From Comamonadaceae bacterium (GTDB taxonomy: Bacteria > Pseudomonadota > Gammaproteobacteria > Burkholderiales > Burkholderiaceae_C): 64,000 nucleotides of DNA. Under the pieces are notes generated by a model that made no database searches, was not told where the DNA came from, and worked only from the letters and a program-made list of their open reading frames with translations. Shown here in pieces: positions 18,806 through 29,900 of the stretch (its first letter is position 1; each line of letters starts with the position of its first letter). The translations under genes and the position numbers were made by a program. The stretch is taken from contig CANGLW010000006.1 of assembly GCA_947454955.1 (NCBI GenBank), positions 39,451 through 103,450 on the forward strand, given 5' to 3'.

Positions 18806-18906
18806 GGTGTTTTTGATAGCAATGCCATCATTGTAAGCATTGATAGCACTCAAGGCAAGCATTCGACAAACACGTCCCAAGCCACTGTCTGGCCACTACC
18901 TAGCCA

Positions 18907-19254
18907 CTACCAACCCAAACCAATGTGCAGCGGCAAGTACACCGCCATGCCCACCAGGATGGTGCCCAGGACGGCTTGGCCGCCGCCTTTTTGCGAGAAG
19001 AAATACGTCACGCCCGCGGCTACCGCGAAGAGGCGAGCGTCTTGCCAGGTGCTGACCAAATGGCCCTGGGTCATCACGATTTCGGGCACGATCACACCAC
19101 ACAACGCGGCCACCGGGGCGTATTGCAGGCCGCGTTGTGCCCAGCGCGGCAGGCTCCAGGGTTTGTTGGAGATGAAGAAAAACGAGCGGGTAACCATGGT
19201 GATGACGCCCATGCCCACGATCACGCCCAGGGTCCAAAGGTCGGTGTGGTTCAT
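18907..19254 (-). CDS. azlD: AzlD family branched-chain amino acid transport protein
   Basis: A 115-residue hydrophobic protein with about four predicted membrane segments (LGVIVGMGVITMV, LQYAPVAALCGVIVPEIV, and two more). It includes the RSFFF turn common in AzlD. It is the small partner of AzlC in an inner-membrane exporter of branched-chain or other amino acids. It follows azlC after 7 nt. Confidence 0.88.
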   Translation of the reverse strand: MNHTDLWTLGVIVGMGVITMVTRSFFFISNKPWSLPRWAQRGLQYAPVAALCGVIVPEIVMTQGHLVSTWQDARLFAVAAGVTYFFSQKGGGQAVLGTILVGMAVYLPLHIGLGW

Positions 19255-19261
19255 CGCGGTC

Positions 19262-19999
19262 TCAGGCCTCGCGGGTTTTGAGGGTGGTTTCCAGCATCAT
19301 GCACAGCGCCACGGCTGCGGCAATGGCCACCACGATGTTGAGCTTGTAAGGCAGGGCAAACGCGGCCACCGCCGCACTGCCAGCCACGATGGCCGAGACG
19401 CGTTTGAGCGGCGTGTCCACCACCGAACAGGCCACACCCACCAGCGCCAAAATGCCCGCAAACGACAGGCCCCAGGACGGTGGAATCACATTGGCTAAAG
19501 CAATGCCCAAGAGGCTGGCCACCTGCCAGCTCATCCAACAGGCCGAACACCCCCCGGCCAAGTAAGCCAGTTGCGCGAGTTGCTGCGTGTCGTTGGTGGG
19601 TGGTGTGGGGTAGCGCCGGGTGAACATGACGTAACTCAGGTCCGCGGTCACATAGCCCATGAGCAGTCGCACCGGGCGAGGGAGCTTGATCATGTAGGGC
19701 CGCAGGTGCGCGCTGAACACCATGAAGCGCAGGTTCACACAAAAGGCGGTAGCCCAAATCACCAGCACCGGCGCGCCAGCTGCTATCAAAGGAATAGCGG
19801 CTAACTGAGAGCTACCGGCGTAAACAATGAAAGTCATGGCCAGGGCTTCGGTCAAGCTCATGCCTGACTTGACCATGGCCACGCCGGTCATCATGCCCCA
19901 GGAGGCCAGGCCAGGCGCCACCGAACCCATGTCGCGCATGCCCTGGCGGTACTCGGGGTGGCGCAGCACATCGCGGGCCTTCACAACACGGCCTCGCAC
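19262..19999 (-). CDS. azlC: AzlC family amino acid exporter
   Basis: A roughly 245-residue multi-pass membrane protein. The family block VAPGLASWGMMTGVAMVKSG...FIVYAGSSQLAAIPL and the signature ATAFCVNLRFMVFSAHLRPY are clear. With AzlD it forms an exporter. The start is a GTG. The longest reading begins at 19999, 1 nt after the fmt stop; another GTG at 19984 is equally plausible because homologues start near the KARDVLRHPEYRQG helix. Confidence 0.9.
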   Translation of the reverse strand: MRGRVVKARDVLRHPEYRQGMRDMGSVAPGLASWGMMTGVAMVKSGMSLTEALAMTFIVYAGSSQLAAIPLIAAGAPVLVIWATAFCVNLRFMVFSAHLRPYMIKLPRPVRLLMGYVTADLSYVMFTRRYPTPPTNDTQQLAQLAYLAGGCSACWMSWQVASLLGIALANVIPPSWGLSFAGILALVGVACSVVDTPLKRVSAIVAGSAAVAAFALPYKLNIVVAIAAAVALCMMLETTLKTREA

Positions 20000-20000
20000 A

Positions 20001-20993
20001 TCAGCCCAATACCTCGCCGGCCGTGATGGGGCAACCGCGCAAAAAGTCTTGCGCGCTCAAACGCTTGCCGCCGGCGCGTTGTAACTCGGTCACGCACAAC
20101 ACACCACGGCCACACTGCACGCGCACGCCTTGCGCATCGGCACTCAGCACCGTGCCCGCTGGGGCGGTTGGTTCAGCGCTTTCAAGCTGCGCTTGCCACA
20201 GCTTGATGGGCTCGCCACGTAACAGCGCTGTAGCACCCGGAAACGGGTTGAAGGCACGCACACGCCGGGCAATGACGTCTGCGTCTTGCGACCAGTTCAC
20301 CGCGGCTTCTTGCTTCTCAATTTTGTGGGCGTAGCTGATGCCCAGGGCTTGCGCCTCAAGCGAATCGGGGCGCACACCGGGCGGCAGTTGCGGCTGAGGT
20401 GTGGCTTTCAAGCGGCCAACCTCGGAATCTTGTAAGGCTTGCACCACCATCTCGCCACCCAAGGCGGCCAGGGTGTCGTGCAGCTGCGCGGTGGTGGCCG
20501 CGCCAACCGGCACACTGCGCATGCTCAGCATGTCGCCGGTGTCCAAGCCTGCGTCCATTTGCATGATGGTCACACCGGTTTGCGCATCGCCCGCTTCAAT
20601 CGCGCGGTGAATGGGCGCAGCACCCCGCCAACGTGGCAGCAAAGAAGCGTGGATGTTCAAGCAACCCAGACGCGGCAGGTCCAGCACCCACTGCGGCAAG
20701 ATGAGACCGTAAGCGGCCACCACCATCACATCAGGCGCGGCGGCTTGCAAGGCATCACGCGCCAGGGCGGCATCATGCGGGTGCTTGCCGTCCAGCCGCA
20801 AGCTGATGGGTTGCGCCACCGTCATGCCATGCTCGAGCGCGAACTGCTTGACAGGAGAGGCTTGCAGTTTCATGCCGCGCCCTGCGGGCCGGTCGGGCTG
20901 GGTGAGCACCAGGGGCACGCTGTGGCCCGCGGCATGGATGGCAGCCAGCGCCACGCGGGCGAATTCGGGCGTGCCCGCGAATGCAACTTTCAA
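20001..20993 (-). CDS. fmt: Methionyl-tRNA formyltransferase
   Basis: Formylates initiator Met-tRNA using 10-formyl-THF. The start is probably the TTG at 20993, giving [16 protein letters not shown] as in homologues, with AAAGGG about 7 nt upstream. A TTG two codons earlier is the alternative. The protein is about 330 residues. Catalytic blocks include [20 protein letters not shown] and [11 protein letters not shown], and a C-terminal OB-like domain follows. It is 33-40 nt downstream of def, the classical def-fmt operon. Confidence 0.95.
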   Translation of the reverse strand: MKVAFAGTPEFARVALAAIHAAGHSVPLVLTQPDRPAGRGMKLQASPVKQFALEHGMTVAQPISLRLDGKHPHDAALARDALQAAAPDVMVVAAYGLILPQWVLDLPRLGCLNIHASLLPRWRGAAPIHRAIEAGDAQTGVTIMQMDAGLDTGDMLSMRSVPVGAATTAQLHDTLAALGGEMVVQALQDSEVGRLKATPQPQLPPGVRPDSLEAQALGISYAHKIEKQEAAVNWSQDADVIARRVRAFNPFPGATALLRGEPIKLWQAQLESAEPTAPAGTVLSADAQGVRVQCGRGVLCVTELQRAGGKRLSAQDFLRGCPITAGEVLG

Positions 20994-21032
20994 GGTCAAC
21001 CCTTTGCGCGGCTCAAAAAACGGAGCAAGGCA

Positions 21033-21548
21033 TCAAGACGCCGCGCGCATTTCGCGCTGGTGCTTGACCATCTTGGTTTTGATGCGGTTGCGCTTGAGCA
21101 GCGAGAGGTATTCCACAAACACCTTGCCCATGAGGTGGTCCATCTCGTGCTGCACACAAATCGACAGCAACTCGTTGGCCTCGATCACGCGGCTGTTGCC
21201 GTGCTCGTCCAGCGCCTTCACATGCACGCTCAGGAAACGCTCCACCCCGTCGTAAATGCCAGGCACCGACAGGCACCCTTCTTCGTTGAGTTTTTTCTCG
21301 GGGCTGGTCCACACCAACTCGGGGTTGATGAGCACCATGGGTTGGTCGCGGGTTTCGGACACATCGAGCACGATGAGCCGCTCATGCACATTGACCTGCG
21401 TGGCCGCCAGCCCCACACCGTTGGCGTGGTACATGGTCTCGATCATGTCGGCAGCCAGCGTACGGATGCGGTCGTCCACCGCCGCCACGGGCTTGGCCAC
21501 GGTGTGCAGACGCGGGTCGGGGTAACAGAGGATGGAAAGTAGGGCCAT
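21033..21548 (-). CDS. def: Peptide deformylase
   Basis: Iron-dependent hydrolase that removes the N-formyl group from nascent proteins. The 171-residue protein starts [21 protein letters not shown]. All three class I motifs are visible: [17 protein letters not shown] and [12 protein letters not shown]. The open frame extends 90 codons upstream but the ATG at 21548 matches family starts. It is divergent from dprA and precedes fmt. Confidence 0.97.
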   Translation of the reverse strand: MALLSILCYPDPRLHTVAKPVAAVDDRIRTLAADMIETMYHANGVGLAATQVNVHERLIVLDVSETRDQPMVLINPELVWTSPEKKLNEEGCLSVPGIYDGVERFLSVHVKALDEHGNSRVIEANELLSICVQHEMDHLMGKVFVEYLSLLKRNRIKTKMVKHQREMRAAS

Positions 21549-21673
21549 AGCGTGTATTTCTTGGCCCCTATTTTCGCTGTTTTCTTCAAGTGTGGTGCAG
21601 GGCCTCGGGTTGATCCTGATGTGGGGGCTGCGCACCGCTTTGACAATGGGCTGGTCACACATCGAAGCTTGCC

Positions 21674-22915
21674 ATGTCCAACAACCCTGAAACAGACCTG
21701 GGTGGCCACGCCGCGCGCGTGCCAGCCGCCCCGCCACTTGAATCGCCTGAACTGCAAACACCTGAGCTGCGCGCCTGGCTGCGCCTGAGCATGACCCCGG
21801 GCGTGGGCGACCACACCGCACGCAAACTGCTGGCCCACTTTGGCTTGCCCGAGCAACTGTTTACCGCGCCCGAGCATGAGCTGCGCAGCCTGGTCACGCC
21901 GCTGCAAGTGTCGGCCTTGCTGCAAGAGCCGCCAGGTTTGCAAGCCCAACTCACCCGCACCCAAGCGTGGCTAAACGCCGCTGAAGACCCAGTGCAACGC
22001 CGCGTGGTGACCTTGGGGGATGCGCTGTACCCCGATGGTTTGCTGCAGATGGCCGATCCGCCGCTGTTGCTCTACCTCATGGGCCGATTGGATTTGCCCT
22101 TGAAGCACGCGGTGGCGGTGGTGGGCAGCCGCAACCCCACACCGCAAGGCGCACTCAACGCGCGGCAGTTCAGCCTGGCCTTGGCCGAGGCGGGGGTGAC
22201 GGTGGTCTCGGGCCTGGCGCTGGGGGTAGATGGCGCGGCGCATGAAGGGGCGCTGCAAGGGCTTGCAAGCCCAGCCGACCTAATGGCCACGGTGGCCACC
22301 GTGGCCGTGGTGGGCACCGGGCTGGACCGCGTCTACCCGCGCGCACACCACGCCTTGGCGCACCGGATTGCGCAGCAAGGTTGGGTGGTGAGCGAGTACC
22401 CGATTGGCACACCGCCACTGGCCGCAAATTTTCCCAAGCGCAACCGGCTCATTGCCGGCCTCTCGCAAGCCACGCTGGTGGTGGAGGCTGCGCTGAAATC
22501 GGGCTCGCTCATCACTGCGCGCCTGGCGCTGGAGCAGGGCAAAGAAGTCATGGCCATTCCGGGCTCGATCCACGCCACCCAGGCGCGCGGTTGCCACGCG
22601 CTCATCCGCCAGGGCGCCAAGCTGGTGGAGTCAGCGCAAGACGTGCTGGAAGACCTGCAACTCGCGCCGCGCTTGTCACGGGGCTTGAATGACCCAGAGG
22701 CTGAAAACGACACAACTGATGCAGACGACCCAAGCACGCACGCCGAGAACCCACTGCTGCAAGCCATGGGTTGGGCGCCCCTGAGCCTGGACGATTTGCA
22801 AGCCACCAGCGGCCTGGCCATTGGGCCGTTGCAAGCGCAACTCATGGCGCTCGAACTCGACGGCGAGGTGGTGCGCATGCCCGGCGGGCTCTTGCAACGG
22901 ATCGCGCGAAGTTGA
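21674..22915 (+). CDS. dprA: DNA-processing protein DprA
   Basis: Binds incoming single-stranded DNA during transformation and loads RecA. The 413-residue protein has a helical N-terminal region, a Rossmann-like core ([87 protein letters not shown]) and a C-terminal winged-helix DML1-like domain. Its presence is compatible with natural competence, although DprA is also widespread in non-competent species. It diverges from def over about 125 nt. Confidence 0.95.
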   Translation: MSNNPETDLGGHAARVPAAPPLESPELQTPELRAWLRLSMTPGVGDHTARKLLAHFGLPEQLFTAPEHELRSLVTPLQVSALLQEPPGLQAQLTRTQAWLNAAEDPVQRRVVTLGDALYPDGLLQMADPPLLLYLMGRLDLPLKHAVAVVGSRNPTPQGALNARQFSLALAEAGVTVVSGLALGVDGAAHEGALQGLASPADLMATVATVAVVGTGLDRVYPRAHHALAHRIAQQGWVVSEYPIGTPPLAANFPKRNRLIAGLSQATLVVEAALKSGSLITARLALEQGKEVMAIPGSIHATQARGCHALIRQGAKLVESAQDVLEDLQLAPRLSRGLNDPEAENDTTDADDPSTHAENPLLQAMGWAPLSLDDLQATSGLAIGPLQAQLMALELDGEVVRMPGGLLQRIARS

Positions 22916-22985
22916 TTTAGAAAAATGATGACATGCTGAGCTCAGGGGGCTTAGCAAGCGACACAAACTGAGGTACATTGAATCC

Positions 22986-23483
22986 ATGTTTGAAGTCCTC
23001 GTCTATGTTTACGAAAACTACTGGCGCGGCGATGCGTGTCCTGATGCCCAGCATCTGGAACGCAAACTCAGCTCGGTAGGTTTTGAGTCTGAAGACATCC
23101 TGCAAGCGCTGGATTGGCTCGACGGCCTGCGACTGGCCTCTCAGGAAATCAAATGGCATGCCGACGATGCCGCGTCCGAGTCGGCCCACGCCGTGCTGGA
23201 GCCCTCGGCCAACAGCATGCGCATCTACACCAAGGCAGAGCTGGATCACCTGGGCTCAGAAGCCCTGGGCTTCATCACCTTCCTGGCCGACTCCCATGTG
23301 TTGCCCGCAGCCATGCGCGAGCTGGTGCTGGACCGCGCGATGGCAGCCCCCGGCGGCCCCGTGTCGCTCGATGATCTCAAGATCATTGTGCTGATGGTCT
23401 ACTGGCGCTTTGGCGAAGAGCCTGATGCGCTGGTGCTCGATGAGCTGTGCGACGTGGCCACGCTGGACCGCGTTGCGCACTGA
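22986..23483 (+). CDS. smg: Smg family protein (DUF494)
   Basis: A 165-residue acidic cytosolic protein of the Smg/DUF494 family, starting MFEVLVYVYENYW, exactly like family members. Function is not established. In many proteobacteria it lies next to dprA and topA, as here with dprA 70 nt upstream. A bidirectional terminator follows. Confidence 0.92.
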   Translation: MFEVLVYVYENYWRGDACPDAQHLERKLSSVGFESEDILQALDWLDGLRLASQEIKWHADDAASESAHAVLEPSANSMRIYTKAELDHLGSEALGFITFLADSHVLPAAMRELVLDRAMAAPGGPVSLDDLKIIVLMVYWRFGEEPDALVLDELCDVATLDRVAH

Positions 23484-23543
23484 AAATCATCTGCCTACCT
23501 CGCTAAAGCCCTCTCAAGCCTAAAGCCTTAAGGGCACAAAAAA

Positions 23544-23568
23544 AGAGCTCCTGGTAGGAGCTCTTTTT
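23544..23568. terminator. Bidirectional terminator between smg and secF
   Basis: AGAGCTCCT (23544-23552) and AGGAGCTCT (23556-23564) form a perfect 9-bp stem with a 3-nt loop. A-rich sequence lies on the left and five T at 23564-23568 on the right, so both converging genes are served. Confidence 0.92.
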
Positions 23569-23570
23569 GT

Positions 23571-24524
23571 TTACACCACCGCACCCGAGTTCGGGTCGTT
23601 GGGGTCGTCTTCTTTGCGGGGGGCGGCTTTGATCAGGTCTTCGCGCTTGATGCCCAGCCACATGGCAATGGCTGCGGCCACGAACACCGACGAGTAAATG
23701 CCAAACAAAATGCCGATGGTCAGCGCCAGCGCAAAATAGTGCAGCGTGGCGCCACCGAACAGCAGCATCGAAAGCACCATGAGCTGCGTGCAACCGTGGG
23801 TGATGATGGTGCGGCTGATGGTAGAGGTGATCGCGTTGTCGATGATCTCCACCGTGCTCATTTTTCGATAGCGGCGGAAGTTCTCGCGAATCCGGTCAAA
23901 AATCACCACCGATTCGTTCACCGAATATCCCAGCACCGCCAACACAGCAGCAAGGACCGGCAGCGAAAACTCCCACTGGAAGAACGCGAAAAAGCCCAGG
24001 ATGATGATCACGTCGTGCAAGTTGGCGATGATGGCCGCCACCGCGAACTTCCACTCGAAACGAATGGCCAGGTACAGCACGATGCCCACAATCACAAAGG
24101 CCAGGGCTTTCAAGCCGTCCACCGCCAATTCGTCGCCCACCTGCGGCCCCACAAACTCGGTGCGGCGCAGCTCGGCAGAGGGGTCCACCGCTTTGAGGGC
24201 GGTGAGCACCTGCTCGCTTTGCTGGGCCGAGTTCGAGCCCTTTTGCACCGGCATGCGAATCAGCACATCGCGCGCGGTGCCGAAGTTCTGCACTTGCACA
24301 TCGGTCAAACCAAGTTTGGCGATGGTGTCGCGCACATTGTTCAGGTCAGCACTTTGGCTGTAGCTCACCTCCATCAAGGTGCCGCCGGTGAACTCCACCG
24401 AGAGGTGCAAACCGCGCGAGAACAAGAAGAACACCGCGGCCAAGAAGGTGATGAGCGAGACCGCGTTGAGCACCAGCGCGTGGCGCATGAACGGGATGTC
24501 ACGCTTGATTTTGAAAAATTCCAT
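23571..24524 (-). CDS. secF: Protein translocase subunit SecF
   Basis: Inner-membrane RND-type accessory of SecYEG that uses proton motive force to pull exported proteins. The 317-residue protein has six membrane segments, the N-terminal motif LHLSVEFTGGTLMEVSY, and the second-half signature LAVLGYSVNESVVIFDRIREN. It follows secD by 24 nt. Confidence 0.97.
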   Translation of the reverse strand: MEFFKIKRDIPFMRHALVLNAVSLITFLAAVFFLFSRGLHLSVEFTGGTLMEVSYSQSADLNNVRDTIAKLGLTDVQVQNFGTARDVLIRMPVQKGSNSAQQSEQVLTALKAVDPSAELRRTEFVGPQVGDELAVDGLKALAFVIVGIVLYLAIRFEWKFAVAAIIANLHDVIIILGFFAFFQWEFSLPVLAAVLAVLGYSVNESVVIFDRIRENFRRYRKMSTVEIIDNAITSTISRTIITHGCTQLMVLSMLLFGGATLHYFALALTIGILFGIYSSVFVAAAIAMWLGIKREDLIKAAPRKEDDPNDPNSGAVV

Positions 24525-24548
24525 GAGAGTTCCTTGTAGCCTCGGCGC

Positions 24549-26432
24549 TCAGTCTTTGGCAGGCAGGTTCGCGCTGCCCTCAGGCCGCCACACCGTGCCG
24601 ATGGACACGCTCTTGAGTTTTTTCTGGCGGCCATACCAAAGGTTGACCAGGCCGCGTGAGAAGAACACGCCCGAGAACATGCTGGTCAAAATACCCAGGC
24701 AGTGCACCACCGCAAAGCCGCGCACCGGGCCGGAACCAAAGGCCAACAAGGCCAGGCCGGCAATCAGGGTGGTGACGTTGGAGTCGATGATGGTGGCCCA
24801 CGCGCGGTCGTAACCCGCATGGATGGCCGCTTGCGGCGACGCGCCGTTGCGCAGCTCTTCACGCACACGCTCGTTGATCAGCACGTTGGCATCGATCGCC
24901 ATGCCCAACACCAGGGCCATGGCGGCCATGCCTGGCAGCGTCAAGGTGGCTTGCAGCATCGAGAGCACCGCCACCAGCAGCAACAGGTTCACGCCCAAAG
25001 CGAGTGACGAGAACACGCCAAACAGCAGGTAGTACACGCACATGAACACCGCCACCGCGGCAAAGCCCCAGGTGACGCTGTTGAAACCTTTGGCAATGTT
25101 TTCGGCACCCAGGCTCGGGCCAATGGTGCGCTCTTCAATGATTTCCATCGGCGCGGCCAGCGAGCCTGCGCGCAACAAGAGCGCGGTGTCATTGGCTTCC
25201 ACCGTGGTCATACGGCCAGAAATTTGCACACGCCCGCCACCAATTTCGCTGCGAATCACCGGCGCTGTGACCACCTCGCCCTTGCCTTTTTCAAACAAGA
25301 GGATGGCCATGCGCTTGCCCACGCTCTCGCGGGTGATGTCTTTGAAAATGCGCGCGCCCTTGGCGTCCAGCGTCAGGTTGACGGTGGGCTCTTGGGTTTG
25401 GCTGTCAAAGCCGGGTTGCGCATCGGTCAGGTTCTCGCCGGTCAAGATGACCTGCTTTTTCACAATCACCGGCGCGCCATTGCGCTCCAGGTAACGCTCG
25501 GCACCAAAGGGCACCGCGCCGTTGCCAGCCTCGGCCGATCGGGCTTCGGTGCTCTCATCCACCATGCGCAACTCCAGCGTGGCGGTGCGGCCCAGAATGT
25601 CTTTGGCCTTGGCGGTGTCTTGCACGCCAGGCAGTTGCACCACGATGCGGTCCAGGCCCTGCTGCTGAATGACCGGCTCGGCCACACCCAACTCGTTGAT
25701 GCGGTTGTGCAGGGTGGTGATGTTTTGCTTGAGCGCCTGGTCTTGCACATTGCGTGCAGCCACGGGTTTCAAGGTGGCGGAGATTTTGATGTCGGTGCCA
25801 TCCGGCGCATCCACCAGTTGCAGGTCGGCAAACTGCTCGGCCAGCAGGCGGCGGGTGGCATCGAGCATGGCCGCGTCACGCACACGCACCTCGATGGTCT
25901 GGCCGTTGCGGGCAATGCCACCGTGGCGGATGTTTTTCTCACGCAGCAGGGTGCGAATATCACCGGCGAGGGACTCGGCTTTTTTAGTCAGGGCCGCCGC
26001 CATGTCCACTTGCAGCATGAAGTGCACGCCACCGCGCAAATCCAGACCCAAATACATGGGCGCGGCGTTGAGGGCCGAGAGCCAGGCGGGCGAGCGCGAC
26101 AGCAGGTTCAGCGCCACCACAAAACTGGCGTCATTCGCATCGGGTGCTAATGCTTTTTGAATCGCGTCTTTGGCGCGCAGCTGCACCTCGGTCGAATCAA
26201 AACGCGCGCGGATGGAGGCGCCTTCCAGGCTCACCACATCGGGGGTGATGTTGGCAGACTTGAGGGCCTCTTCGACCCGGGCCAACACCGCGCTGTCGAT
26301 TTTCTGCGTGGCCTTGGCTGACGAGATTTGAACCGCCGGTGCTTCACCAAAAAAATTCGGCAGGGTGTAGAGCGCCCCCACCACCAACGCGATCACGATG
26401 ATCGCGTACTTCCACACCGGGTAACGGTTCAT
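24549..26432 (-). CDS. secD: Protein translocase subunit SecD
   Basis: Partner of SecF, 627 residues, with an N-terminal membrane anchor and a large periplasmic P1 domain starting at the motif LGLDLRGGVHFMLQVDM. The C-terminal six-helix RND bundle contains VLGMAIDANVLINERVREEL, where the intramembrane aspartate lies. It is encoded between yajC and secF as in most proteobacteria. Confidence 0.97.
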   Translation of the reverse strand: MNRYPVWKYAIIVIALVVGALYTLPNFFGEAPAVQISSAKATQKIDSAVLARVEEALKSANITPDVVSLEGASIRARFDSTEVQLRAKDAIQKALAPDANDASFVVALNLLSRSPAWLSALNAAPMYLGLDLRGGVHFMLQVDMAAALTKKAESLAGDIRTLLREKNIRHGGIARNGQTIEVRVRDAAMLDATRRLLAEQFADLQLVDAPDGTDIKISATLKPVAARNVQDQALKQNITTLHNRINELGVAEPVIQQQGLDRIVVQLPGVQDTAKAKDILGRTATLELRMVDESTEARSAEAGNGAVPFGAERYLERNGAPVIVKKQVILTGENLTDAQPGFDSQTQEPTVNLTLDAKGARIFKDITRESVGKRMAILLFEKGKGEVVTAPVIRSEIGGGRVQISGRMTTVEANDTALLLRAGSLAAPMEIIEERTIGPSLGAENIAKGFNSVTWGFAAVAVFMCVYYLLFGVFSSLALGVNLLLLVAVLSMLQATLTLPGMAAMALVLGMAIDANVLINERVREELRNGASPQAAIHAGYDRAWATIIDSNVTTLIAGLALLAFGSGPVRGFAVVHCLGILTSMFSGVFFSRGLVNLWYGRQKKLKSVSIGTVWRPEGSANLPAKD

Positions 26433-26447
26433 GACTGGTCTTTGAAA

Positions 26448-26780
26448 TTACTTGAGGGTGCCTTTGGGCAGCACTTGCACGATGGCGCTGCGCTGGATCT
26501 GGATGTCCACATTGTTGGCAATTTGCAGGCCCACATAGTTGTCGCCCAGCTTGCTGATGGTGCCCAGCAGACCACCGGCGGTCACCACCTCGTCACCCTT
26601 GGCCAGGGCGTCGATCATGGCGCGGTGCTCTTTTTGCTTTTTCATCTGGGGGCGAATCATCACGAAGTACAACACCACAAACATGAGCAGCAAGGGCAGC
26701 ATGCTCATCAAAGAGGACTGCATGTCGCCACCAGCAGCGGCTGCGGGGGCGGTTTGGGCGATGGCGGAAGAAATGAACAC
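26448..26780 (-). CDS. yajC: Preprotein translocase subunit YajC
   Basis: A 110-residue single-pass membrane protein (MSMLPLLLMFVVLYFVMIRP) followed by a basic cytoplasmic part with GDEVVTAGGLLGTISKL, the YajC hallmark. The best start is a GTG at 26780 giving VFISSAIAQTAP; TTGGAG is placed 6-8 nt upstream. The open frame runs 18 codons further but without family similarity. secD follows after 15 nt. Confidence 0.95.
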   Translation of the reverse strand: MFISSAIAQTAPAAAAGGDMQSSLMSMLPLLLMFVVLYFVMIRPQMKKQKEHRAMIDALAKGDEVVTAGGLLGTISKLGDNYVGLQIANNVDIQIQRSAIVQVLPKGTLK

Positions 26781-26906
26781 GGGTGACTCCAATGAAAAAA
26801 AGAAAGCGGCCTTGACCCACTCAAGAGCGGGCAAGCCCCCTCTGCGACTCTAGAGCCACAGGGCTATTGCGCATTGTATGCGGGGGCTAGGACGGGCTCA
26901 TGAACC

Positions 26907-29900
26907 TCACCACGCTGCCAGCAGGGTCTGCCAGCGCTCGCGCACCTGGGCCAAATGCCGCGCTTTGACATGGCCATAGCCCCGGATGCCCTCGGGCAAG
27001 CTGGCCAGGGCCACCGCCTGGGCGTGGTTCTCGGCGTTCAGGCGCGGCAGCAGGCCAGCCACCATGTCGCGGTACTCGCCAATCAAGGCGCGCTCGGTGC
27101 GCCGCTCTTCGGTGTAGCCAAAAATGTCCAGCGCGGTGCCGCGCAGGCCTTTGAATCGGGCCAACACCTTGAAGCCGGTTTGCATGGCCGGGCCAAACTT
27201 TTGCTTGATGAGCTCGCCACGCGCATTGCGCTTGGCCAACAGCGGCGGGGCCAGGTGGTGGTGCACTTTGAAGTCACCCTCAAACTGGTCGTTGATGCGC
27301 TTCATGAAAGCCGGGTCGGTGTGCAGGCGGGCCACCTCGTACTCGTCTTTGTAAGCCATGAGTTTGAAGAGGTAACGGGCCACGGCTTCGCTCAAGCTGG
27401 TCTTGCCAAGCGGCGCCTCAACGGCTTGCACCTGCGCCACAAACGAAGCGTAGCTTTGGGCGTAGGTCGCGTTTTGGTAGCCGGTCAAATGCTCCACCCG
27501 ACGCGCCACCAGGGCCTCGAGCGTGTCGCGCGGTTTGAACTGGATGACCTGCTCGGCGCCTTGCTTCAAAAGCGATAGCACTTTTTCCAGATTCTGCGCC
27601 GCACGGCGGCCCCAAGCGAAAGCAGTTTTGTTTTTCTCCACCGCCACCTCGTTGAGTTCCATGGCGCGCAGCAAAGACGCTTCTTCCAGCGGCAACCAGC
27701 CACGCTGCCAGGCGTAGCCCAGCAACAAGGGGTTGGTGTAGAGGCTGTCACCCATGAACTGCACGGCCAGCAAATCTGCATCAAGCGCGCCCACACCGGG
27801 CTCGCCCACGGCTTGCGCGATGTCTTTGACGCAGTTCTCCGCCGGGTTTTGCCAGTTGGCGTTTTTCACAAACGCAGCAGTCGGGGTGCTGTGTGCGTTG
27901 AGGGCTACACGGGTGCGCCCCGAGCGCATGCGCAGCGTGGTTTCTTTGCCAGCGGTCACGATCGGGTCGCAACCAATGATCAAGTCGGCCGCGGCCATGG
28001 CCACGCGGGTGGTGCTGATCTGGTCTTGGCTGGCCGCCAAGAGCACATGGCTCCAGGTGGCCCCGCCTTTTTGCGCCAGGCCCGCCGCGTCTTGCGTGAC
28101 GATGCCCTTACCCTCGATGTGCGCAGCCATGCCCAGCAACTGGCCGATGGTGATCACGCCCGTGCCGCCCACACCAGCCACCACAATGCCGTAAGCGCCC
28201 ACAGCATTCAGGCTTGGAACGGTGGGTTGTGTGAGCGCCTGGCCAAACACGCTGTCGTCAAACGGCGAGGCGCTGGACTTCGCGTCTTTCTTGGCTTTTT
28301 TCAGCTGACCGCCTTCAACGGTCACGAAGCTTGGGCAAAAGCCTTTGAGGCAGCTGGTGTCTTTGTTGCAGCTGCTTTGGTTGATGGTGCGTTTGCGGCC
28401 GAACTCGGTCTCCAGGGGCTCCACGCTCAAGCAATTGCTTTGGGTGCTGCAGTCGCCGCAGCCCTCGCACACCGCCTCGTTGATGACCACACGCACCGCA
28501 GGGTCCACCATGGTGCCGCGCTTGCGGCGGCGGCGTTTTTCAGTGGCACAAGTCTGGTCGTAAATGATGACGGTGCAGCCCTTGAGCTCACGCATCTCGC
28601 GCTGGATGCGGTCCAACTCATCGCGATGCTCAATGGCCACGCCTTCGGGCAAACCCAGCTTGCCGCCAGGCTCGCCATTGCGGCCGACATGGCTGTATTT
28701 CTCGGGCTCGTCGGTCACGATGGTGATGCGATTGGCGCCTTCGGCGCGCATACTTTGCGCGATCTGAATCACGCTGTGGCCTTCGCTTCGCTCCCCGATT
28801 TGCTGGCCGCCGGTCATGGCCACCGCATCGTTGTACAGCACCTTGTAGGTGATGTTCACGCCCGCGGCAATGCTTTGGCGTATGGCAAGCAAGCCGCTGT
28901 GAAAGTAGGTGCCATCGCCAAGGTTAGCAAACACATGTTGCTCGTTGGAAAACGGTTGCTGGCCCACCCACGGCACGCCCTCGCCACCCATTTGCGTGAA
29001 GCCCACGGTGGCGCGGTCCATCCAGATCGACATGAAATGGCAACCAATGCCCGCCATGGCGCGTGAACCTTCGGGCACGCGGGTGCTGGTGTTGTGCGGG
29101 CAGCCCGAGCAAAACCAGGGTTGGCGGTCGGCTTTGACCTGCAGCACCTGCAAGCTTTGTTCTTTGGCGTTGAGCAGCGTAATGTGCGCGTCCATGCGCG
29201 CCTGGGTGTCGGCGTCCACACCCAGTTTGGTCAGGCGCTTGGCAATCGCGCGGGCGATGATGGCCGGCGTCAAATCCGCATTGGCACGCAGCAGCGTGTT
29301 GCTGCTGGGGTTGGGCATGCTCCACTCGCCGCCGGGGTAGTGGCCATCGGGCGCATCGATCTCGTCGAACTTGCCCAGCACATGCGGGCGCACGTCGTCG
29401 CGCCAGTTGTAAAGCTCTTCTTTGAGTTGGTACTCGATGACCTGGCGTTTTTCTTCCACCACCAAAACCTCGCGCAGGCCCTGCGCAAATTCACGCGTGC
29501 TTTGCGCTTCGAGCGGCCACACCACGCCCACCTTGTGCAGGCGGATGCCCAAGCGGTTGCAGGTGGCGTCGTCCAGCCCCAAGTCATGCAGAGCTTGGCG
29601 GGTGTCGTTGAACGCCTTGCCGCTGGCCATCAGACCAAAGCGGTCGTTGGCCGTGGCAATCACGTTGTGGTTAAGTTTGTTGGCGCGGATGTAAGCCAGC
29701 GCGGCGTACCACTTGTGATCGAACAATCGCGCTTCTTGGTCCAGCGCGGCATCGGGCCAGCGGATGTGCACGCCGCCTGGGGGCATGGCGAAATCGGGCA
29801 GCACGATGTTCACACGCTCGGGGTCAATCAACGCGGTGGCGCTGGACTCCACAATTTCCTGGATGGTCTTCATGCCCGCCCACACGCCCGAGAAGCGGCT